Shown in pieces: positions 24,374 through 33,532 of a stretch of 64,000 nt of DNA. This stretch comes from Oleidesulfovibrio alaskensis DSM 16109. Its GTDB lineage: Bacteria; Desulfobacterota; Desulfovibrionia; Desulfovibrionales; Desulfovibrionaceae. The stretch covers positions 62,001 to 126,000 of the forward strand of contig NZ_KI519495.1 in NCBI RefSeq assembly GCF_000482745.1, written 5' to 3'. How positions within the stretch are numbered: position 1 is the first letter of the stretch; every line of letters begins with the position of its first letter. Position numbers and translations under genes: made by a program. The notes under the pieces were generated by a model. It was not told the origin of the DNA and made no database searches. It saw nothing but the letters and a program-made list of their open reading frames with translations.

Positions 24374-25657
24374 ATGGGACATCTGGCAGCCAAAGACATC
24401 TACCGTTCACTGGCGGCAACCATAGACGGCACCCCCGTGCGCACGCCCGATTCCCCCGCGTTTCAGGCCATGCTGCGCGCCCTGTATACCCCGCAGGAAG
24501 CAGCTCTTGTCAGCCGCATGCCGTACCGCCCCTCCACCGCGGCCCGCATAGCCGCACTCTGCGGCATGCCGCCCGAAGACCTTATCCCGCAGCTTGAAAC
24601 CCTGTGCGGCAAAGGGCTTGTGCTCGATATCTGGGACGGCAGCACATATCAGTACATGATAAGCCCCATCGTCATCGGCATCTTCGAGTTCACCATGATG
24701 CGTACCGGGGGAAACCTTCCGCTCAGGCAGTGGGCAGAACTTTTCCACGACTACATGTTTGGCGACAAAGCCTTTTTCGAAGCAAATTTCGGCGACGGTC
24801 AGCAGGTATCCGTCATGCGCGCGCTGCCCTATGAACAGGTGCTTGCCGGCGACCACGTGGAAATACTGGATTATGAAAAAGCCTCTGCGCTGGTGGAACG
24901 GCACAGTGTTTTTTCCGTGGGGCTGTGTTCCTGCAGACACGAAAAACATCATATGGGGCAGAAATGCCGCGTGCCCATGGAAACGTGCACTTCCATGGGC
25001 AGCGGAGCGGAATTTCTCATCCGCAACAAGTTCGCACGCCGCATAGACAAAGCGGAAATGCACGACATACTGGACAGGTCGCGTGATTTCGCACTCACAC
25101 TTTCCACCGACAACGTCCGTCAGGACGCCAATTTCATCTGCCACTGCTGCGGCTGCTGCTGCAATCTGATGCAGGGCATACGCGAAACGGGGCTGGGCAA
25201 CATTCTTGTTTCATCAACCTGCATGGCGCAGGTACAGGAAGAACGCTGCACCGGCTGCGGCAAATGTGCGGCGGCGTGCCCCATAGACGCCGTAACCATG
25301 GTACCCGCAGCACAGACTACCCCGGACACCCGCACACGCAGAAGCGTACAGGTGGACACTTCGCTTTGTCTGGGCTGCGGGGCATGCGCCCTGAAATGCC
25401 CGACGGGGGCCATGGTGCTGGAAAAGCGCCGGCAGCGGGTCTTTCATCCCGAAGATTCATTCGAACGGGTCATCCTGCAGAGTCTTGAACGCGGAACGCT
25501 GCAGAACCTGATATTTGACAACCCCAACAGCCGTACCGAGCACTTCATGCGGCACCTTCTGGGCGGTTTTCTGCGCCTGTCCCCCGTCAAACGCGCTCTG
25601 ATGAGCGAAACGCTGCGCTCGCGGTTTCTGACGGCATTCCGCAACGCCGCGCTCTGA
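24374..25657 (+). CDS. Multi-cysteine 4Fe-4S ferredoxin-like protein with N-terminal wHTH-like region
   Basis: A 427-residue cytosolic protein. The N-terminal 100 residues contain helices resembling a winged-helix region (STAARIAALCGMPPEDLIPQLETLCGKGLV). Four cysteine groups follow: GLCSCRHEKHHMGQKC with METC; HCCGCCCNLMQG; and two classical [4Fe-4S] ferredoxin motifs, CTGCGKCAAACPIDAV and CLGCGACALKCPTGAM. The first two groups could bind further clusters. Similar proteins occur in anaerobes as uncharacterised ferredoxin-domain proteins; a role as electron carrier or redox sensor is inference. No enzyme partner is encoded beside it. It ends 22 bases before the next gene, which is probably co-transcribed. 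Confidence 0.75.
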   Translation: MGHLAAKDIYRSLAATIDGTPVRTPDSPAFQAMLRALYTPQEAALVSRMPYRPSTAARIAALCGMPPEDLIPQLETLCGKGLVLDIWDGSTYQYMISPIVIGIFEFTMMRTGGNLPLRQWAELFHDYMFGDKAFFEANFGDGQQVSVMRALPYEQVLAGDHVEILDYEKASALVERHSVFSVGLCSCRHEKHHMGQKCRVPMETCTSMGSGAEFLIRNKFARRIDKAEMHDILDRSRDFALTLSTDNVRQDANFICHCCGCCCNLMQGIRETGLGNILVSSTCMAQVQEERCTGCGKCAAACPIDAVTMVPAAQTTPDTRTRRSVQVDTSLCLGCGACALKCPTGAMVLEKRRQRVFHPEDSFERVILQSLERGTLQNLIFDNPNSRTEHFMRHLLGGFLRLSPVKRALMSETLRSRFLTAFRNAAL

Positions 25658-25679
25658 CACACACCGGAGAAACGCACAT

Positions 25680-26567
25680 ATGCATCAGGCACCGTTCGAG
25701 GCACCGCCTTCTTTGCCCGCATGGCATGCACGTGATGACAGCGGGCCCGACCTTGTGATGGGGCTTGCAGCGGGATACCACTACGGCGATGTGCGTCCTT
25801 TTGTACGCTCACTCGAAGGGACAGGCTTTTCCGGACACTGCGTGCTGTTTGTCTCGCCCACCACGCGCGGGCTGCAGGAAATCGCCGCCCACGGGGTGCG
25901 GCTGATACCGTTTGAACGCGCCGCCCCCTGCAGCCACCTGCCCTACAATGCCCTGCGGTATACTCTGTACCGCGACTATCTGGCCTCGGCGTCGTGCCGG
26001 TACCGGCGCATTCTTATCACCGATGTGCGCGACGTGGTCTTTCAGCATAATCCTTTCGACTTCCGCTGGGCGGCGGGTATTAATGTGACACTGGAAGACC
26101 GGCGCATGAGCATCGGCCGCTGCCCGTACATGACCCGCTGGATAACCGGCCATCTGGGAGACGATGCATTACGCTCGCTGCACGCGCAGCCCATATCGTG
26201 TTCCGGAACCACGGCAGGCTGCCACGGCGGCATGACGGCTTATCTGCAGCTCATGCTGGACAGGCTGCTGCCGTTTGTTCCGGCAAACGGCATGGCGGGC
26301 TACGATCAGGGTGTGCATAATTTTCTGCTGCACAGCGGCATACTGGCCCGCACCATGCCTGTGACGGTACACGACAACACCGGCCCCGTACTGACTCTGG
26401 GCTATGTGGAAGGCACACCGCCCCATGATGAACAGGGGCATGTGGCCCCGCTGCCGCATGCAGAGCGGCCGCCGTATATCGTGCACCAGTACGACCGCAA
26501 GCCGGAGCTTTTCCGCGCACTCCGCGCCCGCTATGCCCCGCCGCGCAAACACCGTTCCGGCCGCTGA
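25680..26567 (+). CDS. Putative glycosyltransferase (GT-A-like)
   Basis: A 295-residue soluble protein. The N-terminal half has a Rossmann-like nucleotide-sugar fold (LVMGLAAGYHYGDVRPFVRSL, HCVLFVS) and ILITDVRDVVFQHNPF, in which DVRD resembles the metal-binding DxD motif of GT-A enzymes; GYDQGVHNFLL is typical of the region lining the acceptor site. Related proteins in other genomes are annotated as hypothetical or nucleotide-diphospho-sugar transferases. Start ATG has GGAG upstream. It follows the ferredoxin-like gene by 22 bases. Sugar and acceptor are unknown. Confidence 0.65.
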   Translation: MHQAPFEAPPSLPAWHARDDSGPDLVMGLAAGYHYGDVRPFVRSLEGTGFSGHCVLFVSPTTRGLQEIAAHGVRLIPFERAAPCSHLPYNALRYTLYRDYLASASCRYRRILITDVRDVVFQHNPFDFRWAAGINVTLEDRRMSIGRCPYMTRWITGHLGDDALRSLHAQPISCSGTTAGCHGGMTAYLQLMLDRLLPFVPANGMAGYDQGVHNFLLHSGILARTMPVTVHDNTGPVLTLGYVEGTPPHDEQGHVAPLPHAERPPYIVHQYDRKPELFRALRARYAPPRKHRSGR

Positions 26568-26716
26568 ATCCCCCGCCTTTCCGCCTGTTGCGGCACCCCC
26601 CTCATGCTGCGTCACCGCTTTGTCATCATTCCTTCACACACACGGCACACGGCCCCCTCACAACCTGCTACAACCACGTGCGTCCGCCGCGCCGCGGACA
26701 CCATTCAGGGGGAAAC

Positions 26717-28327
26717 ATGGCTGATTCATGCAGCGGTTACACAGAAAAACATGCCCTGCCCGCAGGGATACTCCGCGCATGGCCGGTCATCAGCGCTCCG
26801 GTACGGCAGCGGCTGCAACTGCCCCTTGCAGGGGCAATATACTTTGTGGCGGTGCTCTGCGGGCTGCAGTCGGGAATCGCCTGCGGTCTGCCGCCCTCCA
26901 TCCATCCCGCCGCCGGCTTCGGATTTGCCATGCTGACCCTGAGGGGAGGCACCATGCTGCCTGTGCTCATGCTGGCCGATTTCTGCGCGGGCATGACGGC
27001 TCTGCCACCGCTGCCCGCGCTGGCGCTGGCCGCAGGTAACACCGCGGGCATCGCACTGGCATGGCAGCTCATGCAGGCCAAGGCCCCGCAGGTACGTATT
27101 TTCGACCTGCCGCGCCATGCCGTTCTGTTCATCTGCGCAGCTCCGCTGGTTCAAAGCGTCACCGCGGCCACGGCAGGCACCTTCAGTCTGACACTTGTAG
27201 GCATCGTGCACCACTCGCAGGCTTCGACCGTATGGGGTGCATGGACTCTTGCCCAGGGTGCGGGCTTCATTCTTTCGGGCATGGCCGCTCTGTCATGGAC
27301 ACGTCCTGCACCGCCCGATGCCGCAACACCGGACAGGCGGCGTCTGTTAAAAGCTTCGGGAGCAGCACTGCTGCTGTGTCTGCTGGTACTGGGGCCGCAT
27401 CCGCTGCCGGATTCACTGCGTTATCTGCTGCTGTTCATCATCATCCCCGCCACGGCATGGGCCGGATTCAAACTGCCGCCCGCGCATCTTTCATCCCTGC
27501 TGCTGGCCGGCGGCACACTGGGGGCATGGCTTACCCACGCTGACCACGGCGTACTGAGCACCCTGCCCGCCCCGCTGCCGTTCGTACTGCTGCAGGGCGC
27601 CATGCTGCTGCTGAGCGCCATGGCGCTGATGACGCAGGTGCTGGCCACCACCAACAGGCACATGCGCCGCTCGCTTTCCACCACGCAGGATGCCGCGCTC
27701 TTCAGTCTGGCATCACTGGCGGAAACACGCGACAATGAAACAGGCGCCCACATAATGCGTACACAGGCGTATGTCCGCGTGCTGGCCCGGCAGTTGCGCA
27801 CACATGTGCGCTTCCGCTCCGTACTTACCCCCGAAGGCATTGAACAGCTGTGCAAATCCGCCCCGCTGCACGACATCGGCAAAGTAGGCGTGCCCGACGC
27901 CATCCTGCGCAAACAGGGGCCTCTGACCCCGCAGGAAATGGATCAGATAAAGCTGCACACCGTATACGGGCGTGATGCTCTGCGCCACGCTTCCATGAGA
28001 CTGGGCGGCAGTTCTTTTCTGCAGATGGCGGAAGAACTGGTGCACACGCACCATGAATGCTGGGACGGCACGGGATATCCGCAGCAGCTGACAGGAGAGC
28101 AGATACCCGTGGCAGGCAGACTTATGGCGCTTGCCGATGTCTATGACGCACTTATAAGCCGCCGCTGCTACAAAAAGCCCGTTCCGCACCATCAGGCACG
28201 CGAGATCATACTCAAAGGACGCGGCACACGTTTTGACCCCGCCGTGGTTGATGCCTTTCTGCGGGCGGAGCATGACTTCCTAGCCATTGCCGCCGCCTTC
28301 AGAGACGAGCCTGATACCTGCACCTGA
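26717..28327 (+). CDS. Membrane HD-GYP cyclic-di-GMP phosphodiesterase with MASE1-like sensor
   Basis: A 536-residue protein. The ATG at 26717 follows CAGGGGGAAAC. Residues about 30-310 form eight or so membrane helices of MASE1 type (IYFVAVLCGLQSGIACGLPPSIHP, ADFCAGMTALPPL). Residues about 330-525 form an HD-GYP domain with ETGAHIMRTQ, the metal-binding HD pair H385-D386 in HDIGKVGVP, and HHECWDGTGYPQQLTGEQIP containing the GYP motif. All catalytic residues appear present, so it should hydrolyse c-di-GMP in response to a membrane or small-molecule signal. No response-regulator domain is present. It is the last plus-strand gene before the convergent liv operon. Confidence 0.87.
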   Translation: MADSCSGYTEKHALPAGILRAWPVISAPVRQRLQLPLAGAIYFVAVLCGLQSGIACGLPPSIHPAAGFGFAMLTLRGGTMLPVLMLADFCAGMTALPPLPALALAAGNTAGIALAWQLMQAKAPQVRIFDLPRHAVLFICAAPLVQSVTAATAGTFSLTLVGIVHHSQASTVWGAWTLAQGAGFILSGMAALSWTRPAPPDAATPDRRRLLKASGAALLLCLLVLGPHPLPDSLRYLLLFIIIPATAWAGFKLPPAHLSSLLLAGGTLGAWLTHADHGVLSTLPAPLPFVLLQGAMLLLSAMALMTQVLATTNRHMRRSLSTTQDAALFSLASLAETRDNETGAHIMRTQAYVRVLARQLRTHVRFRSVLTPEGIEQLCKSAPLHDIGKVGVPDAILRKQGPLTPQEMDQIKLHTVYGRDALRHASMRLGGSSFLQMAEELVHTHHECWDGTGYPQQLTGEQIPVAGRLMALADVYDALISRRCYKKPVPHHQAREIILKGRGTRFDPAVVDAFLRAEHDFLAIAAAFRDEPDTCT

Positions 28328-28375
28328 AACGCCGCGGCACACGAGCCGCCGTATCCGCTCCTGCCGTGCGTGCAA

Positions 28376-28410
28376 TAAAAAAACCGGCGCACCGCACACG
28401 GTGCACCGGC
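28376..28410 (-). terminator. Terminator of the liv operon
   Basis: CCGGCGCACCG and CGGTGCACCGG (28384-28409) form an 11-bp stem with one mismatch and a CACA loop. On the minus strand it is followed by an eight-T run (plus-strand A run at 28376-28383). Confidence 0.85.
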
Positions 28411-28440
28411 CTTAATCCGTTTTCTGCCTGTCTGCCGGTC

Positions 28441-29157
28441 TTATGCGCCGGCACCACCGAGATACGCGTTCTGCACCTCGGGATTGGCCAGCAGACTGGC
28501 CGCCGTATCTTCCATGACAATGTTGCCCACTTCCAGCACATAACCGCGTGTGGCCAGCTTGAGAGCCGCACGGGCATTCTGTTCCACAAGCACCACCGTC
28601 ACTCCGGCCTGATTAATCTTGCGCACGGTTTCAAAAATGGAGCGCACCAGTATGGGCGCAAGGCCGAGGCTGGGTTCGTCCAGCAGCAGAATGCGCGGGT
28701 CGCCCATAAGAGCACGCCCGATGGCCAGCATCTGCTGCTCTCCGCCGGAAAGAGTGCCTGCCAGTTGCTCGCGGCGTTCTGCAAGGCGCGGAAAAAGCGA
28801 GTAAATCCAATCCAGATTGCGCCGGATTCCGGCCTGATCCTTACGGGTGAACGCCCCCAGATTCATGTTTTCCTGCACGGTCAGCGTACCAAACACACGC
28901 CGTCCCTCCGGAGACTGCGTGATGCCGCGTTTGACAACCTCGTGACTGGGCAGCTTGTGCAGCGGCTCGCCTTCAAACCATATACCGCCCTGCGACGGCT
29001 TCACCAGTCCGCTCACAGCCATGAGCGTGGTGGATTTTCCGGCACCGTTGGCACCCAGAATAGTGACAATTTCGCCCTGATTCACGGTCACATTGACACC
29101 GTGCAGCGCTTCGACATTGCCGTACTTCACATGCAGGTCGCGTATTTCAAGAAACAT
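28441..29157 (-). CDS. livF: Branched-chain amino acid ABC transporter ATPase LivF
   Basis: A 238-residue ABC ATPase. Walker A GANGAGKST lies near residue 37, signature LSGGEQQM, Walker B RILLLDEPS, and the LGLAP D-loop region is typical of LivF. It pairs with LivG to power the LivHM permease. It is the last gene of the livKHMGF operon, 9 bases after livG, with a terminator downstream. Confidence 0.94.
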   Translation of the reverse strand: MFLEIRDLHVKYGNVEALHGVNVTVNQGEIVTILGANGAGKSTTLMAVSGLVKPSQGGIWFEGEPLHKLPSHEVVKRGITQSPEGRRVFGTLTVQENMNLGAFTRKDQAGIRRNLDWIYSLFPRLAERREQLAGTLSGGEQQMLAIGRALMGDPRILLLDEPSLGLAPILVRSIFETVRKINQAGVTVVLVEQNARAALKLATRGYVLEVGNIVMEDTAASLLANPEVQNAYLGGAGA

Positions 29158-29166
29158 CCGTCCCCC

Positions 29167-29934
29167 TTACAGGTCGTCGTCCGCACCGAGGTACGCTTCA
29201 ATAACTCTGGGGTCGGCCTTCACGGCGTCGGGCGTTCCCTGCGCGATGACGGCACCGTATTCCAGCACCACCAGCTGTTCGCACACCTTCATGACCAGCC
29301 CCATATCGTGTTCGATAAGCAGCACGGTTATGCCCCTGTCACGTATGGCCCGTATAAGATCAATAAGCTGGGCTGTTTCGTGGTCGTTCATCCCCCCGGC
29401 GGGCTCGTCCAGTATGATGAAGCGCGGGTCGGAAGCCAGCGCGCGGGCAATTTCGAGCAGACGCTGGTTGCCGTATGACAGGTTTCTGGCCAGATTGGCA
29501 TGCTGCGCGGCAAGCCCCACAAATTCCAGCTCGTGCACGGCGCGTTCCAGCGCCCTGCGTTCTTCCGCCCGCTGGCTGCGGGTGCGGAACAACGACGAAA
29601 GCAGGCCGGACTTCATGCGGCAATGACAGCCCGCCAGGACGTTTTCCAGCACGCTCATGTTCTGGAACAGCCGTATGGTCTGAAAAGTACGCGCGATACC
29701 ACGCACGACAATACGGTGCGTCGGCCTGCCGGTCAGGTCTTCCCCGTCAAATTCAACCGTACCGCTGTCAGGTTTGTAATTGCCTGTTATCAGGTTGAAC
29801 ACGGTGGTCTTTCCCGCGCCGTTGGGGCCTATCAGCCCCACAATGCTGCCCTGCTCCACAGTCATGGAAACATCATTGACGGCAATAAGCCCGCCGAAGG
29901 TCTTGGTAAGGTTGGTCAGTCTGAGCAGGCTCAT
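29167..29934 (-). CDS. livG: Branched-chain amino acid ABC transporter ATPase LivG
   Basis: A 255-residue ABC ATPase. Walker A GPNGAGKTT is near residue 38, signature LSYGNQRL, Walker B FIILDEPAGGMN and switch LLIEHDMGLV, with the C-terminal EAYLG typical of LivG. Its start overlaps the livM stop by 4 bases (29931-29934), so translation is coupled. It forms the ATPase heterodimer with LivF. Confidence 0.94.
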   Translation of the reverse strand: MSLLRLTNLTKTFGGLIAVNDVSMTVEQGSIVGLIGPNGAGKTTVFNLITGNYKPDSGTVEFDGEDLTGRPTHRIVVRGIARTFQTIRLFQNMSVLENVLAGCHCRMKSGLLSSLFRTRSQRAEERRALERAVHELEFVGLAAQHANLARNLSYGNQRLLEIARALASDPRFIILDEPAGGMNDHETAQLIDLIRAIRDRGITVLLIEHDMGLVMKVCEQLVVLEYGAVIAQGTPDAVKADPRVIEAYLGADDDL

Positions 29935-30899
29935 GCGCGCTCCTCCCGCGTCTGCGTGCCGGACATGATTCCCCGCAGGTCATAATGGCGCGGTGCCGGA
30001 GGCAGCAGACCCTGCGTACGGAAAATCATCATGGCCACCATGGCCGCACCGAACACCAGCATACGGGCGCTTGCCAGCTCGCGGAAAACTTCGGGCAGGC
30101 CGACGATGAGAAAGGCCCCCAGCAACACCCCGCGGATGGAACCCATGCCGCCCAGAATCACAATGGTGAACATGACCACAGATTCCCAGAAAGAAAATGA
30201 TTCCGGTGAGATGATGGTCATTTTAGCGGCAAAGAGAGTTCCGGCCATACCCGCCCAGAAAGCACCCAGCACAAAAGCACCCAGCTTGTAGGCTGCGGTG
30301 TTCACTCCGCTGCCTTCCGCGGCCACTTCGTCTTCACGTATGTAGTTGAGCGCTCTGCCGAAACGCGAATTTTCGAGCCAGTGGAACAGCAGGATGGTCA
30401 CAGCGCAGAAGCCCCAGATAAGATAGAAAAAATGCACGGGCTTGCGGATCTTGAAACCGAACAGTTCCGGCCGGGCTATGCCGAAAATGCCGTTGGCGCC
30501 GCCGGTCATGTCAAAGATGTTGTTCACCAGCGCTATACGCACAATTTCCACTATGCCTATGGTCACGATAAGCAGGTAGTCGCCCCGCAGATGAATGATG
30601 GGACGTGCCACCACCAGCGCAAACAATGCCGCAAGCACACCGGCCGCAGGCATGGCCCACAGCACGGGAACATGAAATGTCACGTTGAGAACGGCCGTGG
30701 TGTAGGCCCCCACGGCGTAAAAGGCGGCATGCCCCATGTGAAACATGCCCGCATGGCCCAGAATGATATTCAGCGACAGAGCCAGAACCGCATACAGTCC
30801 CACGGTGTTGAGCACATCGGTCCAGTAGGGGTTGATAAAGGCCGGCATGGTGGCAAACGCCGCCGCAGCGACCATGTACATCGCGTAGCGTCTGTTCAT
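29931..30899 (-). CDS. livM: Branched-chain amino acid ABC transporter permease LivM
   Basis: A 322-residue inner-membrane permease with about nine hydrophobic segments. LSLNIILGHAGMFHMGHAAFYAVGAY is the conserved LivM segment, and RALNYIREDEVAAEGSGVN is the cytoplasmic coupling loop. Its start overlaps livH by 4 bases (30896-30899). The C terminus (RHYDLRGIMSG) is cytoplasmic and overlaps the livG start. Confidence 0.94.
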   Translation of the reverse strand: MNRRYAMYMVAAAAFATMPAFINPYWTDVLNTVGLYAVLALSLNIILGHAGMFHMGHAAFYAVGAYTTAVLNVTFHVPVLWAMPAAGVLAALFALVVARPIIHLRGDYLLIVTIGIVEIVRIALVNNIFDMTGGANGIFGIARPELFGFKIRKPVHFFYLIWGFCAVTILLFHWLENSRFGRALNYIREDEVAAEGSGVNTAAYKLGAFVLGAFWAGMAGTLFAAKMTIISPESFSFWESVVMFTIVILGGMGSIRGVLLGAFLIVGLPEVFRELASARMLVFGAAMVAMMIFRTQGLLPPAPRHYDLRGIMSGTQTREERA

Positions 30900-31801
30900 A
30901 TTTTGTCAGCCACCCTTTCGCCCAGCAGGCCTGTCGGCCTGATTATCAGAATGATGATGAGCACGAAGAAGGCGATGGCATCTTTCCAGGCGATGGAAAT
31001 ATATGCCGCACCCAGCGCTTCGATGACTCCCAGCAGCAGGCCGCCCACCATGGCGCCCGGTATGTTGCCTATACCGCCCAGAATGGCCGCTGTGAACGCC
31101 TTGAGCCCGTACACCCACCCCATGGTGAAATTGATCTGGCCGTAGTACAGCCCCACCATCAGGCCGGCGGCGCCGCCCAGCGCGGGACCTATCAGAAAGA
31201 CCAGAGAAACAACCCTGTTCACATTGATGCCCATGAGCTTGGCTGCACCCTGATCAATGGCCGCAGCGCGGATGGCGGTACCTGTTCTGGTTTTCTGAAT
31301 AAAAAAGTACAGCCCCAGCATGAGCACCACAGACGTCAGGAACATGAGAATGCGCACCAGAGGAACATCAAGGCCCAGCAGGCTTACGGTGGCGGAAGGC
31401 AGTATATCGTGCGGATACACCTGAAAACGCGCACCGTAGATGAGCATCACGGCGTTCTGGAAAAAAATGGAGGCACCCAGCGCCGATACCACGGCGGAAA
31501 GCCGCGGCGACTGCCGCAATGGTCTGTAGGCCACCCTTTCAAGCAGGTAACCGATGATGGCCACCAGCACCTGCACCATGACAGCCAGTACCAGCACTCC
31601 TGCCACAGCGCCCAGATGACCGGTAAGCCCCATGGATGTCAGCAGGGTGAGCCCCAGATACGCTCCGATGGTGAACAAGTCGCCGTGCGCGAAGTTGATA
31701 AGCTTCAGCACGCCGTACACCATGGTGTATCCGAGGGCGATAAGGGCATATATGCCACCCACGGCCAGACCGTTGGTCAATTGTTGGAAAAACTCTTCCA
31801 T
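30896..31801 (-). CDS. livH: Branched-chain amino acid ABC transporter permease LivH
   Basis: A 301-residue inner-membrane permease. The ATG at 31801 is chosen because the protein then begins MEEFFQQLTNGLAVGGIYAL, the standard LivH start; an AGGG sequence sits upstream. IALGYTMVYGVLKLINFAHGD and the loop RTGTAIRAAAIDQGAAKLMGIN are family hallmarks. It is separated from livK by 272 bases containing hairpins, and overlaps livM by 4 bases. Confidence 0.93.
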   Translation of the reverse strand: MEEFFQQLTNGLAVGGIYALIALGYTMVYGVLKLINFAHGDLFTIGAYLGLTLLTSMGLTGHLGAVAGVLVLAVMVQVLVAIIGYLLERVAYRPLRQSPRLSAVVSALGASIFFQNAVMLIYGARFQVYPHDILPSATVSLLGLDVPLVRILMFLTSVVLMLGLYFFIQKTRTGTAIRAAAIDQGAAKLMGINVNRVVSLVFLIGPALGGAAGLMVGLYYGQINFTMGWVYGLKAFTAAILGGIGNIPGAMVGGLLLGVIEALGAAYISIAWKDAIAFFVLIIILIIRPTGLLGERVADKI

Positions 31802-31941
31802 GAACGTAAACCCTGTGTCTTGCCGGCCGCAAAACCGGCGTGAAGGAAAAGCCGCGACACGCTGCGGCTGTCCTGCCTTTCCGCCCGCTGCAGCACGCCG
31901 TAAACGTGCGGCGCGGAGGAAAAAATCATGCCCGGCAGGCT

Positions 31942-31968
31942 GCACCGCGGCAAAAGGCTATGCGGTGC
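31942..31968 (-). other. Hairpin between livK and livH
   Basis: GCACCGC (31942-31948) pairs with GCGGTGC (31962-31968) around a 13-base loop. It lies in the livK-livH gap and has no T run on the minus strand. Confidence 0.45.
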
Positions 31969-32023
31969 GCTGAAAGTGCGGTGCGTCACACCGGTCTGAC
32001 CGGCATGATCCGGCTATGCGGCA

Positions 32024-32049
32024 GGACGGGGAGCATACACCCCCCGTCC
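32024..32049 (-). other. Hairpin just downstream of livK
   Basis: GGACGGGG (32024-32031) pairs with CCCCGTCC (32042-32049), an 8-bp perfect stem about 25 bases beyond the livK stop. No U tract follows on the minus strand, so partial termination or 3'-end protection is more likely than full termination. The remainder of the 31802-32073 gap contains no gene. Confidence 0.55.
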
Positions 32050-32073
32050 GTGTTTGCCAATGGGGTAAGGTGG

Positions 32074-33198
32074 TTACGGCTGCAGTACAAAGTTGCCGTT
32101 TTCATCCACGCGGTACAGGCGGTACAGGTCGCCCACACGGTCGCCTTTTTCGTTGAACGAAAGCGAACCGGTAAGACCCGGCAGATCCTTGAGATCTTTT
32201 TTCATGTACGCGGCAATATCCTGCGGGTCGGTGGAACCGGCACCGGTGATGGCGGCCTTCAGAGCGATAAAGGCATCGCCGGCCAGCACAGACCACACGG
32301 AAGCAGGCATGGTACCGTAGCGGGCCTTGTAAGCGGCGGCAAAGTCCTTTGCCTGCTTGTCGGGCAGGTCCTGCAGGGTGGGCGGGCTGATGAACAGGAA
32401 TCCGGCAGCGGATTTGCCCGCAATTTTCACCAGATCAAGGTTGTTGGTGGCGTCGCCGCCCATCATGGGCACGTCCCACTTCATTTCCTGCTTCTGCCGC
32501 AGCAGCATGCCTGCCTCGGGGTAGTAGCCGGTAAAGAATATGGCGTCGGGCCCTGCGGCCTTCAGCTTGGTAAGTATTGCGGAATAATCACGTTCGTTGG
32601 GAGTGAGCGCATCATAGAACACCACTTCGGTGCCTGCGCTTTTCAGCAGAGTCAGCGTTTCTTCGGCCAACCCTTTGGCATACGACGTGTTGTCGTGCAG
32701 GATGGCGATCTTTTTATAGCCTTTTTCCTTCAGCACGGCTGCGGCCACGCGGCCCTGTTCGTCGTCGCGCGGACAGGTGCGGAAAAACAACGGCAGACCT
32801 TTTTCGGTAAGCCGGATGGCCGTGGAACCGGTAGCCACCTGCACGATGTCCATCTCGTCATAGATGGCCTGCGAGGCTTCGGTAATGGCCGAACCGTATG
32901 TGCCGATGACGGCCGAAACACCCATGGTGGAAAGACGCTGGGCTGCCAGTGCGGCAGTTTTGGGGTCCCCGGCATCGTCCTCGACCACTATCTCCACCAT
33001 GTCGCCGTTAATGCCGCCCTGAGCGTTGGTCTGTTCGGCCAGCATCAGAACAATGTTGCGCATGTCCTGACCTTCGCTGGCCCACGAACCGGTCAGCGGA
33101 CACATAAGACCGATTTTAACGGTACCGGCCATGGCAGTGCCGGCCATCAGCACCGTGGCAACAACACCCAGAACAAAAGCCGTCATTTTTCTGCTCAT
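32074..33198 (-). CDS. livK: Branched-chain amino acid binding protein LivK
   Basis: A 374-residue periplasmic binding protein. The ATG at 33198 has a strong CAGGAGG upstream, and the protein opens with a signal peptide cleaved after TAMA. The mature domain begins VKIGLMCPLTGSWASEGQDMRN, the family motif where the ligand alpha-carboxylate binds, followed by LAEQTNAQGGINGD and the two-lobe type I fold (GTYGSAITEA, FFTGYYPEAGMLLRQ). It is the first gene of livKHMGF and sets ligand specificity (Leu/Ile/Val class). Confidence 0.93.
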   Translation of the reverse strand: MSRKMTAFVLGVVATVLMAGTAMAGTVKIGLMCPLTGSWASEGQDMRNIVLMLAEQTNAQGGINGDMVEIVVEDDAGDPKTAALAAQRLSTMGVSAVIGTYGSAITEASQAIYDEMDIVQVATGSTAIRLTEKGLPLFFRTCPRDDEQGRVAAAVLKEKGYKKIAILHDNTSYAKGLAEETLTLLKSAGTEVVFYDALTPNERDYSAILTKLKAAGPDAIFFTGYYPEAGMLLRQKQEMKWDVPMMGGDATNNLDLVKIAGKSAAGFLFISPPTLQDLPDKQAKDFAAAYKARYGTMPASVWSVLAGDAFIALKAAITGAGSTDPQDIAAYMKKDLKDLPGLTGSLSFNEKGDRVGDLYRLYRVDENGNFVLQP

Positions 33199-33334
33199 GA
33201 AAAAACCTCCTGCCCGCGGGTATGCGGGCGTCATGCGTACGCGGCCTGATGCCATCATTCCTCAACGTCCGCCACTGTTGCCGCCGGAGCCTCCGTGCGC
33301 CGTATGCGTCTGCGGAGACGGGTATCCCGTGAGG

Positions 33335-33363
33335 AGCATATACCGGCCAGACAGAATTGTCAA
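33335..33363 (-). promoter_or_regulatory. Putative sigma70 promoter of the liv operon
   Basis: On the minus strand TTGACA (33363-33358), a 17-bp spacer and TATGCT (33340-33335) form a promoter about 140 bases upstream of livK. A small hairpin (ACGGG-TAT-CCCGT, 33318-33330) would lie at the transcript start. Confidence 0.5.
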
Positions 33364-33477
33364 AAAGGCAGTCCTTTTACATGGCTTTCACCCGATCATT
33401 TATACTCATTTCAGCAAACGGACATGCCGTCACTGATTAATTATGCGTCTCAGGTGGCGCCGCCTTGCCGATACCCC

Positions 33478-33486
33478 TGTGATAAT
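33478..33486 (+). promoter_or_regulatory. Extended -10 element before the sensor kinase gene
   Basis: TGT-GATAAT matches the extended -10 form (TGn-TATAAT) with one mismatch, about 47 bases before the kinase start at 33533. No good -35 hexamer is present at normal spacing. Confidence 0.35.
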
Positions 33487-33532
33487 GGCATAGTGTCAGT
33501 TGACCTTGTGCCTGCAAACGCGAGAGGCTTTA

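Larger units (their letters stand above)
33199..33532. other. Divergent control region livK / sensor kinase
   Basis: A 334-bp spacer containing the liv promoter (minus) and a candidate extended -10 for the kinase (plus). An AT-richer block at 33350-33445 lies between them. No gene is seen. Confidence 0.5.
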
